From an uncultured Roseburia sp. (GTDB lineage Bacteria; Bacillota; Clostridia; Lachnospirales; Lachnospiraceae): DNA of 64,000 bases. This document shows, piece after piece, positions 33,459 to 41,174 of this stretch. The notes below the pieces were generated by a model. That model ran no database searches and was not told the DNA's origin. It saw only the letters and a program-made list of their open reading frames with translations. Location: assembly GCA_947383215.1 (NCBI GenBank), contig CANDCP010000013.1:1-64000 (forward strand). Reading direction: 5' to 3'. Within the stretch, counting starts at the first letter, position 1. Every line of letters starts with the position of its first letter. Position numbers and translations under genes: made by a program.

Positions 33459-36347
33459 ATGAAAAAAAGGGTGGAATGCAGATTTTTTGCTTTGTTTTTG
33501 GCAATCGTATTGAGCGTAAGCGGCATGGGGGTGTCCGTGAGAGCTCAGGATACGCCGTATGGGTCAAAAACGGTAAATCTGGCGAAAGGAAAGGATGCGT
33601 ATGCCTCTTCAAATCAAAGAGGAAACAGTGCGATCGGAATTACGAAAATTAACAACCTGACGGACGGAAAAATGGATTCTTTTATTGTACTGCACAGTGA
33701 AGACATGGATCCGTGGTATTATGTGGATTTGGGAAAAACTTATTCCGTGAATAAGGTTGTCGCTTATCAGGGGAAAGAGAGCGGGGGCGACTATTCGCCT
33801 TCTTATGCGAAGCGGTTTACGATTGAATACTCCGAAGATTTGGAGACAGAGTGGCGGCAGGCCGCGACAGTAACGGACGGTACCGAGGGAAAAAATACAG
33901 TGTCATTTGAACCTGTAAATGCCAGATATATCCGTTTTCATGTAGATGAAAAAGCGGGGGAGAACAGCCTGCTGTATGAGCTCGAGGTGTTTGAAACAGC
34001 TTTGGGCGGGGATGATGGTGAAGAGGAGCCGAAGGACGTTATGAAAATTTTGTTTATCGGAAACAGTCTCACATATTACAATGATGTACCGGGAAAGGTG
34101 AAAGCGCTTTTTGCGCATGACGGGAGAGAGGTCGAGGTTGACAGTTTGATTCAGTTAGGGCAGCCGCTGACACACCACGCGTCTTTGCCGGAGACGAAAG
34201 AGAAAATATTGACGGGAGATTTTGATTATGTAGTGCTGCAGGATAAAGCGTCGGGCTTTAACCAGAGTATGCTTCAGGCCGGAGTTTCCCTGATTTATCC
34301 GTGGATACAGGAGGCCGGTTCCCAGCTTGTTTTGTATATGCCTTGGGCCAATGAGAACGTGCTTGCGGACGGACAGACTGTTTTTACAAATGCGTATGTT
34401 TCAGAGGCAAAAAATCGAAATGCTCTTTTGGCGCCGAGCGGGGAAGCCTACTATGAGCTGTATTTTAACTATGACAAGAGATGGTACAGCGACAATATTC
34501 ATGGAAATGATCTGGCGTCGTTTGTATCTGCCAGCACGATTTATTATACGATTTCAGGCAGACAGACGCCGATTGAGTTTACGGAGAGCGATAAGTTTAT
34601 AAAGGACAGAAATTATGATGTGGCGACGACAAATTTGATTCAGCAGCAGGCAAGCCGCTATACAGAGGCGTATCGCGATCTGGAGAATATTCCTGATTTG
34701 GGAGATCGTCCGGTTGTGAAGCCAAAGGAAAATCTGGCAAGGCAGAAAACGGGCTATGCGTCCTCCAATGAAAGAGGAGACGGGACAGTCGGCACGCGTG
34801 TTGTCAATAATCTGACAGACGGAAGTACAAGCTCCTTTATCGTTTTGAATCAGAAGGATACGGATCCTTGGTTTGCGGTAGATTTGGGCGAGAAGAAGGA
34901 ATTTAATAAGGTTACGCTTTATTGGGGTTCTGACGCGCCTTATGAAGATTCTTACCGTACGAAGTTTGCGGTTGAGGGGTCTGACAGCCTCGAGGAGGGA
35001 TATCAGGTTATTGCAACGGGAGAAAGCGCAAATAAAGGAAAACAGGAAATTGATTTTGTGAGAAGCGCGTATAGGTTTGTGCGTGTGCATGTGACGGAGA
35101 AGCTTGGAATTTACTGCGGTTTGTATGAGATGGAGATCTACAACGAAGAAGGCGGAAGTGAGGAGAATCCTGGGGAGAATCCAAGTGAGAAACCGAGCGA
35201 GACCCCGAGTGAAACTCCAAGCGAGAAACCGAGCGAGATTCCAAGTGAAACCCCGAGCGAGACTCCGAGTGAAACTCCAAGCGAGATCCCGAGCGAGACT
35301 CCAAGTGAGAAACCAAGTGAAACTCCGAGCGAGACTCCAAGTGAAACCCCGAGCGAGATTCCAAGTGAAACTCCAAGTGAGAAACCGAGCGAGACTCCAA
35401 GTGAAACCCCGAGTGAAACTCCAAGTGAGAAACCGAGCGAGACTCCAAGTGAAACTCCAAGCGAGATCCCGAGCGAGAAACCGAGCGAGACCCCGAGTGA
35501 GACTCCAAGTGAAACTCCAAGCGAGATCCCGAGCGAGACCCCGAGTGAAACTCCAAGCGAGATCCCGAGCGAGACCCCGAGTGAGACTCCAAGTGAAACT
35601 CCAAGCGAGATCCCGAGCGAGACCCCGAGTGAAACTCCGAGTGAGATCCCGAGCGAGACCCCGAGTGAAACTCCGAGTGAGAATCCAAGTGAAACCCCGA
35701 GCGAGACTCCAAGCGAGAAACCGAGTGAAACTCCAAGTGAAAGACCAAGCGAGAAGCCGAGTGATAACAAGACGGAGAACGGCGGCTCTGGCGCAAATAA
35801 TCCATCTGAAACCGTTGGTGAAGTAAATCGCGTGAACATTAGCAAAAAGAGCGCGACGAAATTTAAAGTATCCTGGTCGAAGGTAGCGGGTGCAAGCTAT
35901 AAGATTGTACTTACAAAAGGGAACAAGACGGTAAAGACAGTTACGACTGCAAAGACCAGCTATACATTCAAGAAGTTAAAATCGGCGTCTGTGTATAAAG
36001 TCAGCGTGCAGGCGTACAAAACGGGGAAAAACGGATTGATTTACGCGAGCCCAAAGATTGTCGCGGCAAAGACGGCGCCAGGAAAGGTTAAGATAAAAAA
36101 TGCGTCGCTGGATGAGCGTGTGATTTCTCTAAGCTGGAAAAAGGTAAAAGGGGCTTTGGGATACGAAGTGTATATGAAAAAAGGAGGCGGGAAATACAAA
36201 AAAGTTAAGACAAGCGGAAAGAAGAGCAGTCTTCAGATAAGATTGAATGAGGATTCTGTCGGAGAGTACCGTTTTAAAATTCGCGCATATACAAAATATA
36301 ATTCGAAGAAAATACGCGGAGCATACGCAAAGGCCATCGTGAAGTAG
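33459..36347 (+). CDS. Secreted discoidin/SGNH-like surface protein with PSEx repeats
   Basis: 962 residues. Order: signal peptide (about 1-29); F5/8-type C (discoidin) domain (about 32-175); an SGNH/DUF4886-like domain (about 190-410) with ILFIGNSLTYYNDVP as block I and a Ser nucleophile candidate; a second discoidin domain (about 430-560); an extended linker of 48 tetrapeptides PSE[T/K/I/N/R] (35181-35756); then two Fn3-like domains rich in Lys (about 795-962). Discoidin domains bind glycans, and SGNH enzymes are often carbohydrate esterases, so a glycan-deacylating function is plausible. There is no LPXTG motif. AAAGGAG precedes the ATG. Open frames in other phases over 35.1-35.8 kb are artefacts of the 12-nt repeat. 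Confidence 0.88.
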   Translation: MKKRVECRFFALFLAIVLSVSGMGVSVRAQDTPYGSKTVNLAKGKDAYASSNQRGNSAIGITKINNLTDGKMDSFIVLHSEDMDPWYYVDLGKTYSVNKVVAYQGKESGGDYSPSYAKRFTIEYSEDLETEWRQAATVTDGTEGKNTVSFEPVNARYIRFHVDEKAGENSLLYELEVFETALGGDDGEEEPKDVMKILFIGNSLTYYNDVPGKVKALFAHDGREVEVDSLIQLGQPLTHHASLPETKEKILTGDFDYVVLQDKASGFNQSMLQAGVSLIYPWIQEAGSQLVLYMPWANENVLADGQTVFTNAYVSEAKNRNALLAPSGEAYYELYFNYDKRWYSDNIHGNDLASFVSASTIYYTISGRQTPIEFTESDKFIKDRNYDVATTNLIQQQASRYTEAYRDLENIPDLGDRPVVKPKENLARQKTGYASSNERGDGTVGTRVVNNLTDGSTSSFIVLNQKDTDPWFAVDLGEKKEFNKVTLYWGSDAPYEDSYRTKFAVEGSDSLEEGYQVIATGESANKGKQEIDFVRSAYRFVRVHVTEKLGIYCGLYEMEIYNEEGGSEENPGENPSEKPSETPSETPSEKPSEIPSETPSETPSETPSEIPSETPSEKPSETPSETPSETPSEIPSETPSEKPSETPSETPSETPSEKPSETPSETPSEIPSEKPSETPSETPSETPSEIPSETPSETPSEIPSETPSETPSETPSEIPSETPSETPSEIPSETPSETPSENPSETPSETPSEKPSETPSERPSEKPSDNKTENGGSGANNPSETVGEVNRVNISKKSATKFKVSWSKVAGASYKIVLTKGNKTVKTVTTAKTSYTFKKLKSASVYKVSVQAYKTGKNGLIYASPKIVAAKTAPGKVKIKNASLDERVISLSWKKVKGALGYEVYMKKGGGKYKKVKTSGKKSSLQIRLNEDSVGEYRFKIRAYTKYNSKKIRGAYAKAIVK
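35181..35756 (+). repeat. 48 x 12-bp PSEx-coding tandem repeat
   Basis: Units alternate between CCGAGCGAGACx and CCAAGTGAAACT spellings of Pro-Ser-Glu-Thr, with Lys, Ile, Asn or Arg replacing Thr in some units. Synonymous third-base changes are arranged in higher-order blocks, which suggests expansion by slippage and recombination of multi-unit blocks. It encodes a rigid, charged cell-surface spacer. Confidence 0.95.
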
Positions 36348-36362
36348 ACGCAGGACATGATA

Positions 36363-36411
36363 AAACCTTACTGATTTTTAGATTCAAACAGAAAATCAGT
36401 AAGGTTTATTG
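36363..36411 (+). terminator. Terminator of the secreted discoidin protein gene
   Basis: AAACCTTACTGATTTT and AAAATCAGTAAGGTTT form a perfect 16-bp stem with a 13-nt loop. The T-run after it is short (TTTATTGTTT). Confidence 0.75.
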
Positions 36412-36603
36412 TTTATATTTTCATTTGACGGAAAATCATTGTTGAAAAAATGTGGAAATATTATATAAGATTCCTCAGAGTCAAATAATATGGATAATTA
36501 GCGGACATTGTGATAAGATAAAGTTAAAACAGGCGGAAGGGAGGGCGGTTCAACAGTGTCAATTTAAATCTGCTGCGGATGCTGTTGAGCTAAGAGGCGA
36601 TAG

Positions 36604-37337
36604 ATGGAAGTTGACAATATACTTGCAAGAAATATTACTGCCATCGGGGATAAAGCGGCATACGATTCGGCATGTAAACGTTTGCTTGCGAATAAAGTTA
36701 TTCTTGCTTGATTATTAATATAGAAGCGCAGAACGACTTTTATCCGGGGTATCCGATTGTTAAGCGTGGAATTTATTATTGTAGTCGGATTATTTCATCA
36801 CAGTATGGTGTGGAGTTTGCAGATAATCATTATGAAAAGATCAAGAAGGTTTACTCTATTTGGATATGTGCAAATCCGCCAAAATATCGGGAAAATACGA
36901 TTGCCAGGTATGTGATTCGAGAAGAAAATTTGATCGGCGAGGTATCTGAGAAGAGGGAAAATTATGATTTGCTTACGGTAATTATGATTTGTTTGGGACA
37001 TTCCGGGGATAATAAATATTCTGGAATATTGAAGCTGTTGGATGTATTGCTTTCCTCCAAAAAGAAACCGGAGGAAAAAAAGAGGATTCTGCGAGAAGAT
37101 TTTGAAATTAGCATGACGAAGGAACTGGAAAGCGAGGTGTCGCAATTGTGTAATTTAAGTAAAAGTATAGAGGAAAGAGGAATAGAAAGAGGAATAGAAA
37201 AGGGAATCCGCCAGGGAATCTTAGCTTCTATCCAAAATCTGATGGAAAGTATGGGATGGTCTGCGGAGCAGGCGATGAATGCCTTGAAGATATCGGAGGC
37301 GGAGCGGGAGTTGTATATTAATTGTCTGAAAAAATAA
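36604..37337 (+). pseudogene. Rpn/PD-(D/E)XK-family transposase, internally deleted
   Basis: The N-terminal piece (36604-36711: MEVDNILARNITAIGDKAAY, DSACKRLLANKVILA) is the normal beginning of this family. At 36709 it meets a stop, and the frame resumes at 36708 with IINIEAQNDFYPGYPIVKRG, which in intact relatives lies well downstream. The C-terminus with RGIERGIEKGIRQG repeats is complete. The nuclease core between the two parts is therefore missing, probably about 80-100 residues. These proteins are RecA-independent recombination nucleases. The second part could still be translated from a TTG at 36708, but it lacks part of the active site. Confidence 0.75.
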
Positions 37338-37406
37338 TAAATTGACGGTGTCGCTGCGTGATACGGACATCCGGCAGAAGATAAAAACAAAATATGGAGG
37401 GCGAAT

Positions 37407-37733
37407 ATGAAAAAATTTGATGAGAATTACAAATTGCTTGAGGACATGTATCGGGATGAGTATTTTCCCGATTTTCTGGTAGATAAAATCAAAGCTTTGG
37501 TGCAGGATGTTATTCTTTTCCTGGAGGCAGGAGAGCGGGAACTCGAAAAAATACAAGAGAAATTTGATGAAATGACATTGGCAATCAATGATTTGCAGGA
37601 CGAATTCGAGGAAAATGACAGTGAAATAGAAACCGCCGCAAGGGAAAGCATCGGTGAAACAGTAGCGTATATCCTGCGTTGGTTTGACCTTGATATTGAC
37701 GTGGAGGATGCGATAGGAGAGCGGGATTGGTAA
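37407..37733 (+). CDS. DUF5713-family small acidic protein
   Basis: 108 residues, acidic and helical (KFDENYKLLEDMYRDEYFP ... IGETVAYILRWFDLDIDVED). It fits my recollection of the DUF5713 family, which has no assigned function and resembles immunity-type proteins in size. AATATGGAGGGCGAAT gives it a good ribosome site. It is followed at once by a membrane acyltransferase. No catalytic motif is visible. Confidence 0.65.
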   Translation: MKKFDENYKLLEDMYRDEYFPDFLVDKIKALVQDVILFLEAGERELEKIQEKFDEMTLAINDLQDEFEENDSEIETAARESIGETVAYILRWFDLDIDVEDAIGERDW

Positions 37734-37752
37734 GAGGGTCTTGGGCGCAAAG

Positions 37753-38823
37753 ATGAGAAAATATTATATTGACAACTTACGGAATATGACGATTTTACTG
37801 CTGTTCCCGGTACACACCTTTATGATTTGGAACAATTTTGGCTCGGGGTTTTACATATGGCAGGAAGAAAATAGACTGCTAAGTACATGCATTGTGTTGG
37901 TGAATCCCTGGTTTATGCCAATACTTTTTGTGCTGGCGGGGATGAGCGCGAGATACGCGTTGGAGATAAGAACGCCCTCTCAATTTATCAGGCAGAGGGT
38001 TTGTAAATTGCTGCTTCCGTTTATAGCGGGAATCATTGTTCTCGTGCCGTTTCAGACATTGTATGCGAGAAAATACTTTGACGGATACCGGGGAGATTTT
38101 TTTGATAACTGGAGGTATTTTTTTTCACACTTGACAGATTTTAGCGGTTATGACGGGGCGTTTACGCCGGGGCATCTGTGGTTTCTCGCGTTTTTGTTTT
38201 TAATTTCCATGCTTGCTCTGATTTTGGTTCATTTTGTTCCATATGAGAGGATTGTAAGTTGGGTGGAAAAAGTTTCGGCGGTTGGAATATTTTTTTTCTT
38301 TGTACCCATATGGCTGATGTATTATATTGGAAATTATAACGGTTACAGCTTTGGAAAGGATTTTGCGTTATATTTGGTCGGGTATTATGTGCTGAGTAAT
38401 GAAACGGTTATAGAAAGACTCGGAACAAGTATAAGATGGTTGGCGGGCCTTTGTCTGATTGCGGCAGTCAGTCTGGCGATGTTGTATTACAATTTCTCTT
38501 ATTATGGAGATTTTCTGGTCAATGTCATGGGATGGAATACGATATTGGTTTTACTGGTTTTCGGGAAACGATTTTTAAATAAGAAGACAAGGTTTACAGA
38601 ATTTTTTAACGAAACGTCGTATTCCATTTATCTGCTGCATCAGTCTGTTTTGGTTGCGCTTGCGTATTATATTGTCAGAACAGGCGGTCGCACGGTTGTG
38701 CAGGCGGTCAAAATCGGCGTTTTCAGTTTTCTGTTGTCGGCATTAGGCGCACAGTTTATTTCAATCATAACGAAACGCCTTACCGCGTTTAGGCGTCAAA
38801 AATCAATTTACAGGGAGGAATGA
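37753..38823 (+). CDS. Acyltransferase-3 family membrane protein
   Basis: About 356 residues with ten or so membrane helices. YYIDNLRNMTILLLFPVHTFMIW is the diagnostic helix-1 region (R and H positions) of acyltransferase-3/OatA-like enzymes, which O-acylate sugars or lipids on the cell surface. A second mark is FTPGHLWFLAFLFLIS. The ATG at 37753 is preferred over the TTG at 37741. It overlaps the next gene's ribosome site. The substrate is unknown. Confidence 0.85.
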   Translation: MRKYYIDNLRNMTILLLFPVHTFMIWNNFGSGFYIWQEENRLLSTCIVLVNPWFMPILFVLAGMSARYALEIRTPSQFIRQRVCKLLLPFIAGIIVLVPFQTLYARKYFDGYRGDFFDNWRYFFSHLTDFSGYDGAFTPGHLWFLAFLFLISMLALILVHFVPYERIVSWVEKVSAVGIFFFFVPIWLMYYIGNYNGYSFGKDFALYLVGYYVLSNETVIERLGTSIRWLAGLCLIAAVSLAMLYYNFSYYGDFLVNVMGWNTILVLLVFGKRFLNKKTRFTEFFNETSYSIYLLHQSVLVALAYYIVRTGGRTVVQAVKIGVFSFLLSALGAQFISIITKRLTAFRRQKSIYREE

Positions 38824-38825
38824 AT

Positions 38826-39191
38826 ATGAGATACACATGGATTGACGAGTATTTGTTGGCGAAAAAAGGGGTTACAAAAGATTTCAAAGAGGAGTGGAAA
38901 TGGTTCCGCTATCAGGTTGGCGGGAAAATGTTCGCGGCGGTCTGTCTCGATGAGAACGATAAACCGTATTATATCACACTGAAATTAGAGCCGGCGGAGG
39001 GAGACTTTTTTAGGGCGCAGTATAAGGACATTGTTCCCGGATATTATATGAATAAGGTCCATTGGAATTCAATCAGGCCGGACGGAGAGGTTCCGGATGA
39101 ATTGGTAAAAGATTTTTTAGATAAATCGTATCAATTGGTGTTTGAGGGACTTAGCAAAAAGAAGCAGAGGGAGATTTCGGAGATGGAATAG
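38826..39191 (+). CDS. MmcQ/YjbR-family protein
   Basis: 121 residues. The pattern GVTKDFKEEWKWFRYQVGGKMFA...ITLKLEPAEGDFFRAQYKDIVPGYYMNKVHWNSI is the MmcQ/YjbR fold signature. Members bind DNA or sit near transporters; function is not settled. AGGGAGG is 8 nt before the ATG at 38826, while the ATG at 38820 is too close. It may be cotranscribed with the acyltransferase. Confidence 0.88.
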   Translation: MRYTWIDEYLLAKKGVTKDFKEEWKWFRYQVGGKMFAAVCLDENDKPYYITLKLEPAEGDFFRAQYKDIVPGYYMNKVHWNSIRPDGEVPDELVKDFLDKSYQLVFEGLSKKKQREISEME

Positions 39192-39269
39192 CGGCGCAGT
39201 CTCCTTTGGATGCGCACGGATCGGCGAAGCGGCATGCCGCTTCACGGATCCGGTGGAGAAAACGCGGAA

Positions 39270-40793
39270 TCAAAATTCTCTTATTGTTCTTGTCGCTATC
39301 TTGTCGCAAAATTTTACGTCGTGTTCTACAAACAGCATTGTCGGCTGATATGAGGTCAACAGACGTTCAATCTGTATTCTGGAAAATACGTCGATATAAT
39401 TTAGCGGTTCGTCCCACATATAAAGATGGGCCGGAGTGAGCAGACTGGCGGCAATCAGGACTTTCTTTTTCTGACCTTCGGAATAGTCGCTTATATCTTT
39501 TTGAAACTGAACGCGGTCCATGCCAAGCCGGTATAAAATTGCGCCAAGCAGGCTTTCATCAAGTCTGCGCCGTTTGCAAAATTCGCGAATACTTCCGTTT
39601 AACGTCGACGTGTTTTGGCTGACATAGGAAATGATCAGTCCGCCGGCCGTTTCGCAGCAGCCGGATTCCTCGACGGACAGAGAGGCGTCTGGTTCCCCTG
39701 ATTTTTGTAAAATCATTTTAAGCAGCGTGGACTTTCCGCATCCGTTTTTTCCATGAAGCGCGATTCTGTCTCCTCTGTCAATTTGGAAGGTCAGGCCCGT
39801 AAAGGCGGGACGGTCTGCGCCTTTATATTTGACGGAGTAGTCCCTGATATTTACAAGCGTCTTTTTATGATGGATAAGCGGGTTTACTTTTAAATCCACG
39901 GTCTCTTCCAGATCGCATAGGAGATCCTTGGCCGCTTCCAGTTCACGGTGAATTCGCCGGTTCATCTGTTTGGCCCGGCTTTGTATGGTTTTTGTCTTTG
40001 CGCCGATATAGGCTCTCGTAGGTCGGTCATGCTCCTTAACCGGATCAAAACCGATTTTTGTGCGCTCATTTTGCTCGGCCCAGTCAAAGCTTTGTTTAGC
40101 GGCCTGTTTGAGCTTTTCTATTTCTTTCCTGTGTTTCTTATTTTCTGCGGCGGCGAATGCGTCTTTTCGCCGTTTATTTTCCCACCACGAGGAAAAATTA
40201 CCGTTTTGAATTTCGATTGTCTGTCTGTTCAGTACGAGGACGTGATCCGTGCACGCGTCCAGCAAGTCTCTGTCGTGCGATACGAGAAGAAATCCCTTTT
40301 TTGAGCATAAATAATTTTTGACATTTGTCCTGGAATTCTCGTCCAGGTGATTGGTCGGCTCGTCGATCAGCAGAAAATCATTTTCACCGGAGAACAGGAC
40401 GGCCAGTAAAATTTTTGTCTGCTCGCCGGGGCTTAAGGTATGAAACGGACGGTACAGTATTTCGGCATTTTCGCCCAGTTTTTCCAGCTCGCATATCACG
40501 CGCCAAAGCTCGCACTTTGGTTTTAAATTATCTGTAAATTCGGCGGCGGGCAAAATCGTTTGATCTGCGGTTACAGTGTAAGGAAAATAATCGAATACCG
40601 TCGATGTCCGGATCGTTCCGTTGTATTCATAATTCCCCTGTAAAAGCTTTAGAAAGGTGGTTTTGCCTTTTCCGTTGCGTCCGATAAAGCCGAGTTTCCA
40701 CTCGGTATCGATTGAAAATGATACGTTCTCAAAAATATTGTCAAAGCTTCCCTCGTAGGCAAAGCTCAGATTGCTTACATTTATTTGCGCCAT
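39270..40793 (-). CDS. ABC-F ribosomal-protection-type ATPase
   Basis: 507 residues with two ABC domains in tandem (Walker A GRNGKGKTTF and GKNGCGKSTL; signature-type LSPGEQ and YSEGQ; LLIDEPTNHLD) and no membrane segments. This is the ABC-F layout. The N-terminus (INVSNLSFAYEGSFDNIFENVSF) and length resemble the Lsa/Vga-type antibiotic-resistance branch, which ejects lincosamide, streptogramin or pleuromutilin drugs from the ribosome. The inter-domain linker (about 195-285) is Lys/Arg-rich. A 280-nt leader with a tiny upstream ORF and a terminator strongly suggests drug-induced attenuation. Confidence 0.88.
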   Translation of the reverse strand: MAQINVSNLSFAYEGSFDNIFENVSFSIDTEWKLGFIGRNGKGKTTFLKLLQGNYEYNGTIRTSTVFDYFPYTVTADQTILPAAEFTDNLKPKCELWRVICELEKLGENAEILYRPFHTLSPGEQTKILLAVLFSGENDFLLIDEPTNHLDENSRTNVKNYLCSKKGFLLVSHDRDLLDACTDHVLVLNRQTIEIQNGNFSSWWENKRRKDAFAAAENKKHRKEIEKLKQAAKQSFDWAEQNERTKIGFDPVKEHDRPTRAYIGAKTKTIQSRAKQMNRRIHRELEAAKDLLCDLEETVDLKVNPLIHHKKTLVNIRDYSVKYKGADRPAFTGLTFQIDRGDRIALHGKNGCGKSTLLKMILQKSGEPDASLSVEESGCCETAGGLIISYVSQNTSTLNGSIREFCKRRRLDESLLGAILYRLGMDRVQFQKDISDYSEGQKKKVLIAASLLTPAHLYMWDEPLNYIDVFSRIQIERLLTSYQPTMLFVEHDVKFCDKIATRTIREF

Positions 40794-40833
40794 ATTTGTC
40801 TCCTTTCACGTAATAAACTGCTCTTCTATAACG

Positions 40834-40868
40834 GAAAAACGGAACCGTTTGCTGCCAAACAGTTCCGT
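40834..40868 (-). terminator. Attenuator terminator upstream of the ABC-F gene
   Basis: On the - strand ACGGAACTGTTTG and CAAACGGTTCCGT pair around a 4-nt loop (one G-T pair) and are followed by a T-run. It lies only 41 nt upstream of the ABC-F start, inside its own transcript, so it can only act conditionally. Confidence 0.85.
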
Positions 40869-41074
40869 TACATACTGATAACCTCTATAATTTTGAAGAT
40901 ATCCGTACGGATATCGCGCCGTTAAAATTTTGCACACAAAAAGAGAGGTTATGAGAACATAATCCACTTTTGGCAACATGATAAGACAGAAATAAAATAA
41001 TTACTTACTGTCTCCGATTCTCATGTGATCAAAAGTAAATTATCTCCGCATCTTTTCACCTCTCTCTGATTGAT
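40840..41074 (-). promoter_or_regulatory. Leader RNA of the ABC-F gene with alternative pairings
   Basis: In transcript order the leader holds AGAGAGGT (the uORF ribosome site), ATAACCTCTCT followed by a T-run, an 18-bp palindrome GATATCCGTACGGATATC (40898-40915), AGAGGTTAT, and then the terminator. The second segment can pair with either the first or the third. This is the pattern of translation-coupled attenuators that control ribosome-protection genes. Confidence 0.7.
41040..41051 (-). CDS. Three-residue leader ORF (Met-Arg-Arg)
   Basis: ATG CGG AGA TAA sits 6 nt after GAGAGGTG near the 5' end of the ABC-F transcript. Very short leader peptides on which drug-bound ribosomes stall are a known device for inducing ABC-F and Erm genes. 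The use of this one is inferred. Confidence 0.6.
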   Translation of the reverse strand: MRR

Positions 41075-41080
41075 AGGGTC

Positions 41081-41109
41081 ATCATAACATAATCTGTTTT
41101 TGATGTCAA
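41081..41109 (-). promoter_or_regulatory. Sigma-A promoter of the ABC-F leader
   Basis: On the - strand TTGACA (41109-41104), 17 bp, TATGAT (41086-41081). Transcription would start near 41075, about 280 nt upstream of the ABC-F start codon. Confidence 0.85.
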
Positions 41110-41174
41110 TTACGAGTTTGCCGATATTATGAAAATATGGTATGATATTGGCAGGGAAAATGAAGGAGATTAAG

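Noticed and set aside
35181-35756. Tandem repeats considered as a CRISPR array
   Set aside because: Units are 12 bp, contiguous, without spacers, and code for a peptide repeat.
35104-35845. Long open frames on both strands (Arg/Lys-rich on +, Leu/Gly/Val/Ser-rich on -)
   Set aside because: They arise because the 12-bp PSEx repeat contains no stop codon in several frames; only the PSEx frame continues into real domains.
36452-36718. ORF of 88 residues before the Rpn remnant
   Set aside because: It is in a different frame from the recognisable Rpn N-terminus at 36604 and has no family features.
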